The notes beneath the pieces are model-generated. The model did no database searches and was not told the DNA's origin. It saw only the letters and a program-made list of their open reading frames with translations. A stretch of DNA of 46,090 nucleotides from Prevotellaceae bacterium UBA4361 (GTDB taxonomy: Bacteria > Bacteroidota > Bacteroidia > Bacteroidales > Bacteroidaceae), in contig DGSN01000030.1 in NCBI GenBank assembly GCA_002393575.1, positions 1 to 46,090 on the forward strand, in the 5' to 3' direction. Positions within the stretch are counted from its first letter, which is position 1; each line of letters opens with the position of its first letter. Shown here one piece after another: positions 31,869 to 39,297 of the stretch. The position numbers and the translations under genes are program-made.

Positions 31869-32864
31869 ATGGCTAAAAAGAGAAATGTTGAAGGAGAGAA
31901 CCAGAAATTGGTTGTAAATCACAATCAATTTGAAAAGGAGAATGTAACTTGCAACTATCCCACAGAGGTAGTCGCAAAATGCGACCACCTTGTTGAAAAC
32001 GAAACGACTTTCAGTCAAACCGATATAGAGAAAATGATTATTACTGTCAGGGGTGTGCAAGTGCTTATAGACCAAGACATAGCACGTTTATACGAAGTTA
32101 CGACCAAACGTCTGAATGAGCAGGCAAAACGTAATTCAGCCAGATTTCCTTTGACGTTTCGTTTTCAATTAACAAAAGAAGAATATAATGAGGTAGTCGC
32201 AAATTGCGACCACCTTCAATCTTTGAAGTTCCGTTCTACTTTGCCTTATGCTTTTACGGAGCCTGGGATAGCACAACTTTCATCCGTTCTTCATAGTGAG
32301 AAAGCCATAGAAATAAGTGTCAAAATAATGAGTGCGTTTGTTGCCATGCGCCATTTCATGATTCAGAATGCTGGAATTCTAATGCGCATTGCACATTTGG
32401 AGCATCATCAGATTGAAACGGATGAGAAGATAGATATGATTTTGGACAAGATGGAGGCAAACTCTCCCAAGCAGCAGCCAGAACAGATCTTTGCCACAGG
32501 TTGTATTTGGGATGCATGGATGTATGTTTCGGATTTAGTGAGAAGCGCAAAACAAAGGATAATATTGATAGACAACTTTGTGGATGACCGAGTGTTGTCA
32601 TTGTTGGACAAGAGGTCTGATAATGTGTCAGCCACAATACACAGCCGCTATTATGACCAGTTCCAGACAGATTTGAAGAAGCATAATGCGCAATATCCTG
32701 CCATAAACTTCGTGCAGCTTGCTCACAAAAATCATGACCGTTTCCTCATTATTGACGATAAAGTCTATTTATTAGGTGCCAGCTTGAAAGATATGGGGAC
32801 GGGGCTATGCGCCGTCACTGAAATGCAGGCTTCGCCCAATGCAATACTTGAGATGTTGAAATAG
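31869..32864 (+). CDS. ORF6N-domain protein with PLD-like C-terminus
   Basis: A 331-residue protein of a type common in Bacteroidota mobile regions. Residues about 55-155 form an ORF6N domain, a DNA-binding module first seen in phage and virus proteins: VRGVQVLIDQDIARLYEVTTKRLNEQAKRN, then FRFQLTKEEY and LPYAFTEPGIAQLSSVL. Residues about 210-320 look PLD/nuclease-like: SDLVRSAKQRIILIDNFVD, then HDRFLIIDDKVYLLGASLKDMG, with an H-x3-(L/I)-I-D-D motif instead of the full HKD. A DNA-targeted role is likely, perhaps as an antirepressor-like regulator. The coding sequence holds two copies of a 25-bp palindrome. The gene sits between 42-bp direct repeats. Confidence 0.8.
   Translation: MAKKRNVEGENQKLVVNHNQFEKENVTCNYPTEVVAKCDHLVENETTFSQTDIEKMIITVRGVQVLIDQDIARLYEVTTKRLNEQAKRNSARFPLTFRFQLTKEEYNEVVANCDHLQSLKFRSTLPYAFTEPGIAQLSSVLHSEKAIEISVKIMSAFVAMRHFMIQNAGILMRIAHLEHHQIETDEKIDMILDKMEANSPKQQPEQIFATGCIWDAWMYVSDLVRSAKQRIILIDNFVDDRVLSLLDKRSDNVSATIHSRYYDQFQTDLKKHNAQYPAINFVQLAHKNHDRFLIIDDKVYLLGASLKDMGTGLCAVTEMQASPNAILEMLK
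31966..31990. repeat. 25-bp in-gene palindrome, copy 1
   Basis: AGGTAGTCGCA-AAA-TGCGACCACCT, near-perfect arms of 11 bp with one mismatch. It encodes EVVAKCDHL within the ORF6N protein. Confidence 0.8.
32191..32215. repeat. 25-bp in-gene palindrome, copy 2
   Basis: The same palindrome with one centre base changed, AGGTAGTCGCA-AAT-TGCGACCACCT. It encodes EVVANCDHL and is 225 bp downstream of copy 1, in the same frame. Confidence 0.8.
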
Positions 32865-32895
32865 AAAATGCAATTTTAAAAAACATGGGGTGTTT

Positions 32896-32937
32896 GTGCT
32901 GAGTTTGGATGAATGTTTGTAACTTTGTGGCAAATGA
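32896..32937 (+). repeat. 42-bp direct repeat with -7 element, copy 2
   Basis: Second copy of the repeat at 31751-31792, with TAACTTTG at 32920-32927. Here it would be the promoter of the carboxylesterase gene. Confidence 0.85.
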
Positions 32938-32954
32938 GAAAAACAATGGATACT

Positions 32955-34514
32955 ATGATGAAAAGGAGTATATTGGTGCTGATGGCATTACTTGTGTTTG
33001 CTGTCGGGGCGAAGGGACAGGAAAGTGATGGGTTGAGAGTGAAAATCAGTTCGGGACTCGTTGAGGGAATCGAGCAGGAGGGTACGCAGGCTTTCCTCGG
33101 AATACCGTATGCTGAGGTGGAACGCTTCATGCCACCACTGCCAGTGAAGCCTTGGCAGGGGGTGAGGCGCTGCGACCACTGGGGACCGAAGGTGATGCAA
33201 TGGACGAATGGGCGCAAGTTGAGCGAAGAGGAGATGTCGGAGCAGAACTCGTGCGTGCTCAATGTGTGGACTACTGACCGCAAGGCGCACAAGCCCGTAA
33301 TGCTGTGGATTCATGGCGGCGGGTTCGACTCTGGGGCTTCGACATGGAATCCTGGTATGTGTCTGGCAAAGAAGGATGTCGTGGTGGTGAGTCTGAACCA
33401 CCGACTGAATATCTTGGGTTTTCTCGACCTGTCGGCTTGCTCTGAGAAATATAAGTATTCTGCCAATGTGGGTATGCTGGACATCGTGGCTGCATTGGAA
33501 TGGATTCGCGACAATATCGCTCAGTTCGGCGGCGACCCTGGCAATGTGACTGTGTTTGGCGAGTCGGGTGGGGGAGGTAAGGTGGGTACCTTGCTGAGTA
33601 TGCCTTCTGCCAAGGGGCTTTTCCACAAATCCATCATCATGAGCGGAACGATTCTGAACGTGAATACCAAGGCGATGAGCGAGAGTTTGGGAAAGGCGGT
33701 GCTGAAGGAACTGAACATTGATGCGGAGCATGTGGAGCGTATCAAGGAAGTGCCTTACGAGGAACTCTATGCAGCTGGACAACGGGCGATGGCTGCAAGT
33801 ATCGGCACTCGTAAGCCTGGCACTCCGATGATGTGGGGCTTTGGACCTACTCCCGACGGGGAGACGCTGTTGCAACAGCCTTTCCAGCCTGGTTTTGCTT
33901 CGATTTCGGATGATGTTCCCATTTTGATTGGTACGACTTTCAACGAATTGCAGCGGTTGCATTATGGTCATGACATGACGCAGGAGGAGGCGAAGAACGA
34001 ACTGAAGCGGACATTCGGTGAGGACACGGAAAAGTATGTGGCTGCCATGAAGGAGGCTTGGCACGACTGCACGCCTCAGGACATGCTGAGTATCGACTGG
34101 CTGTTCCGTGCTAAGACGTTAGCGACTGCGGATGCCATAGCTGAATCGAGGAATGCTCCTACTTACATGTATATGTTCACTTGGCGATCGCCGTTGACGA
34201 AGGCATCGGTGCATGGCGCTGAATTGATGTTCTGCTTCAATACGCTCCACCATTCGAAGCGCGAGCTTCCAGAACCAACGGATGAAGATTTGCGACTGGC
34301 TGACTTGATGAGTGGCGTTTGGGCACAGTTTGCCCATAACGGCAATCCGAATACGAAGGGCTTACCTCGTTGGCAACCCTACACGGCTGAGAATGGCGAG
34401 ATGATGGTGCTGGACTATCGTTGCCATGTGAGGAACAATCCCGACCGTCGGTTGCAGGAGATTATCAATCGTCACTGCTTCAAGCAACTGGATGAGTTCA
34501 GAAAGAAAAGATAG
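32955..34514 (+). CDS. Secreted type-B carboxylesterase
   Basis: A 519-residue alpha/beta-hydrolase of the carboxylesterase type B (para-nitrobenzyl esterase) family. A signal peptide (MKRSILVLMALLVFAVGAKG) precedes GLVEGIEQEGTQAFLGIPYAE. The oxyanion block is LWIHGGGFDSG, and the nucleophile Ser204 lies in FGESGGGGKVG. The catalytic His is likely in the C-terminal SVHGAELMFCFNT segment. The family hydrolyses ester bonds of small molecules and acylated sugars. The start is uncertain: ATG at 32946, 32955 and 32958 are all possible. I chose 32955 because the -7 element at 32920-32927 places transcription start near 32933 and the signal peptide then starts normally. An open frame from 32913 would begin inside the promoter. 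Confidence 0.88.
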   Translation: MMKRSILVLMALLVFAVGAKGQESDGLRVKISSGLVEGIEQEGTQAFLGIPYAEVERFMPPLPVKPWQGVRRCDHWGPKVMQWTNGRKLSEEEMSEQNSCVLNVWTTDRKAHKPVMLWIHGGGFDSGASTWNPGMCLAKKDVVVVSLNHRLNILGFLDLSACSEKYKYSANVGMLDIVAALEWIRDNIAQFGGDPGNVTVFGESGGGGKVGTLLSMPSAKGLFHKSIIMSGTILNVNTKAMSESLGKAVLKELNIDAEHVERIKEVPYEELYAAGQRAMAASIGTRKPGTPMMWGFGPTPDGETLLQQPFQPGFASISDDVPILIGTTFNELQRLHYGHDMTQEEAKNELKRTFGEDTEKYVAAMKEAWHDCTPQDMLSIDWLFRAKTLATADAIAESRNAPTYMYMFTWRSPLTKASVHGAELMFCFNTLHHSKRELPEPTDEDLRLADLMSGVWAQFAHNGNPNTKGLPRWQPYTAENGEMMVLDYRCHVRNNPDRRLQEIINRHCFKQLDEFRKKR

Positions 34515-34563
34515 GTTGGGGATGATTGAGTGGCTTAACCGCTTGGCACTGTAGCGGAAAGAT

Positions 34564-34582
34564 ACTGCCTGCGGCAGTTTTT
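34564..34582 (+). terminator. Terminator after the esterase gene
   Basis: ACTGCC-TGC-GGCAGT followed by TTTT, about 50 bases past the esterase stop. Confidence 0.55.
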
Positions 34583-34662
34583 CTGACGGGCTATGGGGAA
34601 ACGGGTTTTCGTCTGTTTTCCGTGCGTTTTGCTTTCAGAAGGGGGCATAAATCGGCTTTCTG

Positions 34663-34695
34663 TTGCACAAATGCGCACTTTTGTGCAATTTGTGC
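34663..34695. promoter_or_regulatory. Dyad upstream of etfB
   Basis: TTGCACAA (34663-34670) and TTGTGCAA (34681-34688) form a dyad that extends to GCACAAAT (34665-34672) and ATTTGTGC (34688-34695). It lies about 45 bases upstream of the etfB -7 element and could be a regulator binding site. Confidence 0.4.
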
Positions 34696-34737
34696 GAGAA
34701 TTTCGGGGCAAAATGGAATGAAGAAGAAAAAAATCCT

Positions 34738-34745
34738 TACCTTTG
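34738..34745 (+). promoter_or_regulatory. -7 element of the etf operon
   Basis: TACCTTTG fits the Bacteroidota -7 consensus. The leader to etfB is about 170 bases, without a coding frame. Confidence 0.5.
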
Positions 34746-34917
34746 CAAATTGAATAGGTATGGGTAAGGATAACTATGCCGTGTTTCGACGTTTGTTGAA
34801 CGTGGCTTGCTGTTGATGATGTCGGTTTTGTAACGACATGGATGGCGTTATGAGAAATATACCTATTTATATATGTAGGAAAGAAACAGTAATAAATTAT
34901 TTTCTGAATTTTATTTT

Positions 34918-35790
34918 ATGAGTTTGAAAATCGTTGTACTTGCCAAGCAGGTACCAGACACAAGAAATGTGGGCAAGGATGCCATGACAGCCGAAGGTAC
35001 TGTCAATCGAGCAGCCCTGCCAGCCATCTTCAATCCTGAAGATTTGAATGCACTCGAACAGGCTCTGCGCTTGAAGGAGCAGAACCCTGGTTCTACGGTT
35101 GGAGTCCTGACGATGGGTCCTCCACGTGCAGGTGAAATTATCCGTCAGGGTCTTTACCGTGGTGCCGACACAGGTTGGTTGTTGACCGACCGCCTCTTTG
35201 CTGGTGCTGACACACTTGCAACCAGTTATGCGCTTGCCACTGCCATCAAGAAGATTGGTGATGTTGATATTGTGATTGGTGGTCGTCAGGCCATCGATGG
35301 TGATACGGCTCAGGTGGGTCCACAGGTGGCTCAGAAGCTGGGTTTGAACCAGGTGACATACGCTGAGGAAATCCTCAAGATTGAGAATGGTGTTGCTACC
35401 ATTCGCCGCCACATCGATGGTGGCGTGGAAGTGGTGGAGGCTCCACTGCCAGTGGTTATCACTGTGAATGGAAGCGCAGCTCCTTGCCGCCCACAGAATG
35501 CAAAGCTCGTGATGAAGTATAAGCGTGCCACTTGTCCGATGGAGCGTCCTGCTGATGGTACTCCTTACGATTACCTCTATGAGGAGCGTCCTTACTTGAC
35601 GCTGAACCAGTGGAGCGTTGCCGATGTGGATGGCGATGCCAACCAGTGCGGTTTGGCAGGTTCTCCTACGAAGGTGAAGGCTGTGAAGAACATCGTGTTC
35701 CAGGCAAAGGAGAGCAAGACGCTCACTGCCAGCGATGCGGATGTTGAGAGTTTGATTAAGGAATTGTTGGACGAAAAAATCATTGGCTAA
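34918..35790 (+). CDS. etfB: Electron transfer flavoprotein beta subunit
   Basis: A 290-residue EtfB/FixA protein. The N-terminus SLKIVVLAKQVPDTRNVGKDAMTAEGTVNRAALPAIFNPEDLNALEQAL is the family opening, and DIVIGGRQAIDGDTAQVGPQVA is the conserved AMP-binding/recognition region. It pairs with EtfA to carry electrons from acyl-CoA dehydrogenase to the respiratory chain or to a bifurcating partner. The gene starts directly at the ATG after an AT-rich leader, and etfA follows after 3 bases. Length is typical of the group II (long FixA-like) forms. Confidence 0.95.
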   Translation: MSLKIVVLAKQVPDTRNVGKDAMTAEGTVNRAALPAIFNPEDLNALEQALRLKEQNPGSTVGVLTMGPPRAGEIIRQGLYRGADTGWLLTDRLFAGADTLATSYALATAIKKIGDVDIVIGGRQAIDGDTAQVGPQVAQKLGLNQVTYAEEILKIENGVATIRRHIDGGVEVVEAPLPVVITVNGSAAPCRPQNAKLVMKYKRATCPMERPADGTPYDYLYEERPYLTLNQWSVADVDGDANQCGLAGSPTKVKAVKNIVFQAKESKTLTASDADVESLIKELLDEKIIG

Positions 35791-35793
35791 GAT

Positions 35794-36816
35794 ATGAATA
35801 ACGTATTTGTATATTGCGAAATTGAAGGTACAACCGTTCAGGAGGTTTCTCAGGAATTGTTGACCAAAGGCCGCAAGTTGGCCAATCAGTTGGGAGTGGA
35901 GCTCCACGCCGTTGTTGCCGGTACTGGCATCAAGGGCAAGGTGGAAGAGCAGATTTTGCCTTATGGAGTTGACAAGCTCTTCGTGTTCGACGGCAAGGAC
36001 TTGTTCCCTTACACGAGTGCTCCTCACACGGACATCCTTGTGAACCTCTTCAAGGAGGAGCAGCCTCAGATTTGCTTGATGGGTGCTACTGTTATCGGTC
36101 GTGACCTCGGTCCACGCGTGTCTTCGTCGTTGACCAGTGGTTTGACTGCCGACTGTACTCAGCTCGAAATCGGTGAGTATGACGATGCTAAGAGTGGTAA
36201 GCACTATGACAACTTGCTCTATCAGATCCGTCCTGCTTTCGGTGGTAACATCGTGGCTACGATTGTGAACCCAGAACATCGTCCTCAGATGGCAACCGTT
36301 CGTTCGGGTGTGATGCAGAAGTCGGTTTACGAAGGCGAATGCCGCAAGGAAGTGGTCTATCCAGAAGTGAGCAAGTATGTTTCTGCTGAGGCATACGTTG
36401 TGAAGGTGCTCGACCACCACGTTGAGGCTGCAAAGCACAACCTGAAGGGTGCGCCAATCGTTGTGGCTGGTGGTTATGGTATGGGTTCGAAGGAAGGTTT
36501 CGACATGCTGTTCGACCTCGCCAAGGTTCTCCACGGAGAAGTGGGTGGTTCGCGTGCAGCTGTGGATGCAGGTTTCTGCGACCACGACCGTCAGATTGGT
36601 CAGACGGGTGTTACCGTTCATCCAAAGGTTTATATCGCTTGTGGTATTTCGGGTCAGATTCAGCACATCGCTGGTATGCAGGATTCGGGTATCATCATCA
36701 GTGTGAACAGCGACCCTGATGCTCCTATCAACAAGATTGCTGACTACGTGATCGTTGGTACTGTTGAGGAAGTTGTTCCTAAACTCATCAAGTATTACAA
36801 GCAAAACAGCAAATAG
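35794..36816 (+). CDS. etfA: Electron transfer flavoprotein alpha subunit
   Basis: A 340-residue EtfA/FixB protein. The C-terminal FAD domain shows GGYGMGSKEGFDML, VGGSRAAVDAGF, QIGQTGVTVHPKVYIACGISGQIQH and SVNSDPDAPINKIADYVIVG, the standard FAD-binding blocks. It forms the heterodimer with EtfB. Its stop codon TAG touches the left inverted repeat of the DUF559 cassette without any spacer, so the original operon presumably ran straight on to the acyl-CoA dehydrogenase gene. Confidence 0.95.
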   Translation: MNNVFVYCEIEGTTVQEVSQELLTKGRKLANQLGVELHAVVAGTGIKGKVEEQILPYGVDKLFVFDGKDLFPYTSAPHTDILVNLFKEEQPQICLMGATVIGRDLGPRVSSSLTSGLTADCTQLEIGEYDDAKSGKHYDNLLYQIRPAFGGNIVATIVNPEHRPQMATVRSGVMQKSVYEGECRKEVVYPEVSKYVSAEAYVVKVLDHHVEAAKHNLKGAPIVVAGGYGMGSKEGFDMLFDLAKVLHGEVGGSRAAVDAGFCDHDRQIGQTGVTVHPKVYIACGISGQIQHIAGMQDSGIIISVNSDPDAPINKIADYVIVGTVEEVVPKLIKYYKQNSK

Positions 36817-36854
36817 GCCTCACCCCCAACCCCTCTCCAAGGGGCGAGGGGAGT
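36817..36854. repeat. Left 38-bp inverted repeat of the DUF559 cassette
   Basis: Begins GCCTCACCCCCAACCCCTC and ends GGGGAGT. The reverse complement of 37296-37333 matches it at 34 of 38 positions. The arm itself is an imperfect hairpin around CTCCAAGGGG. Confidence 0.88.
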
Positions 36855-36867
36855 GGTTACTCTGTAC

Positions 36868-37272
36868 ATGAGTAAAGACGACAAGGAAGAGCGGACAATC
36901 TTTGGGTTTGAAACTGCTTCGGCAGATATTTATCCGACACTCAAAGAGTATGCAAGGAGAAATAGACGTGAGATGACTCCCAGTGAAGCGCTTCTTTGGC
37001 AACACCTGAGGAAAGAAATTGCTGGATTCAAGTTTCGTCGTCAACATGCAATAGGTGATTATATTGCAGATTTTGTTTGTTTGGAACAAAAATTAGTCAT
37101 TGAGGTGGATGGTGGATATCATTTCACGGAATCCCAGCAGATTGACGACAGGCTTCGTTCGGAAATACTTCTTGACAAAGGATATAGAGTTGTTCGTTTT
37201 GCTAATGAAGAAGTTGACCACAACCCTCAAGAGGTTATAAAGAGAATAAAAGAAATATTGTATCATAATTAA
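36868..37272 (+). CDS. DUF559 endonuclease-domain protein
   Basis: A 134-residue protein with a DUF559 domain (Vsr-like, PD-(D/E)XK fold). Hallmarks are TPSEALLWQHLRK, FKFRRQHAIGDYIADFVC with a catalytic-type Asp, and LVIEVDGGYH with E-x-D. GYRVVRFANEEVDHNPQEVIKRI is the usual C-terminal part. DUF559 is related to the Vsr mismatch nuclease, but no function is established for these stand-alone genes. The start ATG at 36868 lies after the left inverted repeat; a GTG at 36853 falls inside it. The gene is bounded by 38-bp inverted repeats and interrupts the etfA-acyl-CoA dehydrogenase spacing, so it looks like the passenger or motor of a small mobile element. Confidence 0.85.
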   Translation: MSKDDKEERTIFGFETASADIYPTLKEYARRNRREMTPSEALLWQHLRKEIAGFKFRRQHAIGDYIADFVCLEQKLVIEVDGGYHFTESQQIDDRLRSEILLDKGYRVVRFANEEVDHNPQEVIKRIKEILYHN

Positions 37273-37295
37273 TTAGCTATAGCTCCCATCATTCT

Positions 37296-37333
37296 ACTCC
37301 CTTCTCCCTTTGGAGAGGGGTCGGGGGTGAGGC
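37296..37333. repeat. Right 38-bp inverted repeat of the DUF559 cassette
   Basis: ACTCCCTTCTCCCTTTGGAG to GGGGTGAGGC, complementary to the left arm with four mismatches. It ends 11 bases before the acyl-CoA dehydrogenase start codon. Confidence 0.88.
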
Positions 37334-37344
37334 TTTTGAATCAT

Positions 37345-39069
37345 ATGGCAAACTATTATAGTGACCACCCAGAAATCGCGTTTCACTTGGATCATCCGCT
37401 GATGAAGCGCATCGTAGATTTGAAGGAAAAAGACTACGAGGATAAGGACAAGTTCGAAGATGCACCCGTTGACTACAACGATGCCATCGAAAACTATAAG
37501 CAACTGCTCGAAATCACAGGCGACATTGCTGCCAATATCATTGAACCTAACTCTGAGGATGTTGACCTCGAAGGTCCACACTTGGAGAAGGGTCGCATGA
37601 TTTATGCAAGCAAGACTTTCGAGAACCTCGATGCTACTCGCAAGGCAGGTCTTCATGGCATTTCGATGCCTCGTCGCTACGGCGGTCTGAACATTCCAAA
37701 CGCTGTGTTCTCTATGCTGAGTGAGGTGATTTCGGCAGCTGATGCTGGTTTCCAGAACATCTGGAGCCTTCAGAGCTGTATCGACACTCTCTATGAGTTC
37801 GGTTCAGAGGAACAGCGTCAGAAGTTCATCCCTCGCGTATGCCAGGGCGAAAGCATGTCGATGGACTTGACTGAGCCCGATGCTGGTTCCGACCTCCAGC
37901 GCGTGATGCTCAAGGCTACTTACGACGAGAAGGAGGATTGCTGGCGTCTGAACGGCGTGAAGCGTTTCATCACCAATGGCGACTCCGACATTCACCTCGT
38001 GTTGGCTCGTTCCGAGGAAGGTACAAAGGACGGACGTGGACTCTCCATGTTCATCTATGACAAGCGCGATGGTGGCGTGAATGTGCGCCACATTGAGCAC
38101 AAGCTTGGTATTCACGGAAGCCCAACTTGTGAATTGACTTACAAGAACGCAAAGGCTTATCTCTGCGGCGACCGCAAGCTTGGTCTTATCAAGTATGTGA
38201 TGGCATTGATGAACGGTGCGCGTCTTGGTATCGCTGCCCAGTCGGTAGGTGTGGAGCAAGAAGCATATAATGAAGCACTTGCTTACGCAAAGGAACGTGC
38301 TCAGTTCGGTCAGAAGATTATCGAATTCCCTGCTGTGTATGACATGCTTGCTACGATGAAGGCAAAGCTCGACGCAGGTCGTTCGTTGCTTTACATGACA
38401 GCTCGCTACGTGGATATCTACAAGGCTCTTGAAGACATACAGCGCGACCGCAAGCTTACTCCAGAGGAGCGTGCAGAACTGAAGCGTTACACTCGTTTGG
38501 CTGATGCGTTCACTCCATTGGCAAAGGGAATGAACTCTGAATTTGCAAACCAAAACGCTTACGATGCCATTTCGGTTCATGGAGGTTCGGGCTTCATCAT
38601 GGAGTACAAGTGTCAGCGTCTCTATCGTGATGCTCGTATCTTCTCCATCTATGAGGGTACTACTCAGTTGCAGACAGTTGCTGCACTCCGCTACATCACC
38701 AATGGCACTTACTTGAATATCATCAAGGAGTACGAGGCAGAAAACGAACCTCTCGTTGCAGGCAATGCAGAACGCACGGCTTACTTCACTCGCATCAAGG
38801 AGATGGCTGCGAAGCTGGAAGAGGCTATCAATGCTGTGAAGGCAGCTGAGAGTCAGGAACTGCTCGACTTCTGCTCGCGCAAGCTCTACGAAATCACTGC
38901 TTATACAATCATGTGCCACCTCATCCTCGCTGATGCTGTGAAGGCACCTGAGCTTTTCGGCAAGTCGCTCAACGTGTTCCTGAACCACGCTGAGAGCGAA
39001 ATCGCTCGCCACCTCAATTACGTTCAGCGCATCACTGTTGAACAGCTTGAGAACTACAAGCAAGATTAA
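37345..39069 (+). CDS. Acyl-CoA dehydrogenase
   Basis: A 574-residue FAD-dependent acyl-CoA dehydrogenase. Conserved blocks: GLHGISMPRRYGGLNIPNAVF, MSMDLTEPDAGSDLQ (FAD/substrate motif), NGVKRFITNGDSD, RLGIAAQSVGVEQEAYNEALAYAKERAQFGQKI, and AYDAISVHGGSGFIMEYKCQRLYRDARIFSIYEGTTQLQT, the C-terminal FAD-contact signature. A C-terminal extension of about 120 residues makes it longer than the 380-residue classic form, as is usual for the Bacteroidota type next to etf genes. It passes electrons to the upstream EtfAB. The start is ATG 37345; an earlier GTG at 37327 lies inside the right repeat. Substrate chain length is unknown. Confidence 0.94.
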   Translation: MANYYSDHPEIAFHLDHPLMKRIVDLKEKDYEDKDKFEDAPVDYNDAIENYKQLLEITGDIAANIIEPNSEDVDLEGPHLEKGRMIYASKTFENLDATRKAGLHGISMPRRYGGLNIPNAVFSMLSEVISAADAGFQNIWSLQSCIDTLYEFGSEEQRQKFIPRVCQGESMSMDLTEPDAGSDLQRVMLKATYDEKEDCWRLNGVKRFITNGDSDIHLVLARSEEGTKDGRGLSMFIYDKRDGGVNVRHIEHKLGIHGSPTCELTYKNAKAYLCGDRKLGLIKYVMALMNGARLGIAAQSVGVEQEAYNEALAYAKERAQFGQKIIEFPAVYDMLATMKAKLDAGRSLLYMTARYVDIYKALEDIQRDRKLTPEERAELKRYTRLADAFTPLAKGMNSEFANQNAYDAISVHGGSGFIMEYKCQRLYRDARIFSIYEGTTQLQTVAALRYITNGTYLNIIKEYEAENEPLVAGNAERTAYFTRIKEMAAKLEEAINAVKAAESQELLDFCSRKLYEITAYTIMCHLILADAVKAPELFGKSLNVFLNHAESEIARHLNYVQRITVEQLENYKQD

Positions 39070-39149
39070 ATGAAGAATGTAGAATGTAAATTAGAAAAAC
39101 TAAAATACATTCTTCATTCAGAGCGAAGCTCCTATTCTTCATTCTTAAT
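39070..39149. repeat. Inverted GAAGAAT heptad arrays
   Basis: GAAGAATGTAGAATG units right after the stop are matched by ATTCTTCATTC units at 39108-39149, keeping a 7-bp period. Confidence 0.7.
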
Positions 39150-39151
39150 TT

Positions 39152-39192
39152 AAAAACGCATCTGTTGCCATGTGCAATGGATGCGTTTTTTT
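39152..39192 (+). terminator. Terminator of the etf-acyl-CoA dehydrogenase operon
   Basis: Arms AAAAACGCATC and GATGCGTTTTT, with inner TTGC/GCAA pairing, then a run of T. This is a strong hairpin and closes the operon. Confidence 0.85.
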
Positions 39193-39245
39193 TGTTTATG
39201 GGGTGATTTAATCCGTTGAAGGAGTGTCTTTTCCAAAAAGATTTG

Positions 39246-39253
39246 TATCTTTG
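39246..39253 (+). promoter_or_regulatory. -7 element of the large secreted-protein gene
   Basis: TATCTTTG fits TAnnTTTG, 44 bases before the start codon. A -33 element at proper spacing was not found. Confidence 0.45.
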
Positions 39254-39297
39254 CCGATGATAGCAGACTATTAGTTGTCAAAAAACGACCTAACGAT

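Noticed and set aside
27570..32864. Prophage or integrative element
   Set aside because: There are no integrase, capsid, portal or relaxase genes and no att-like direct repeats around the whole island; only the ORF6N gene has phage relatives.
34897..36804. 635-codon minus-strand open frame
   Set aside because: It is antisense to etfB and etfA, which have clear family signatures. Its composition is that of a shadow frame.
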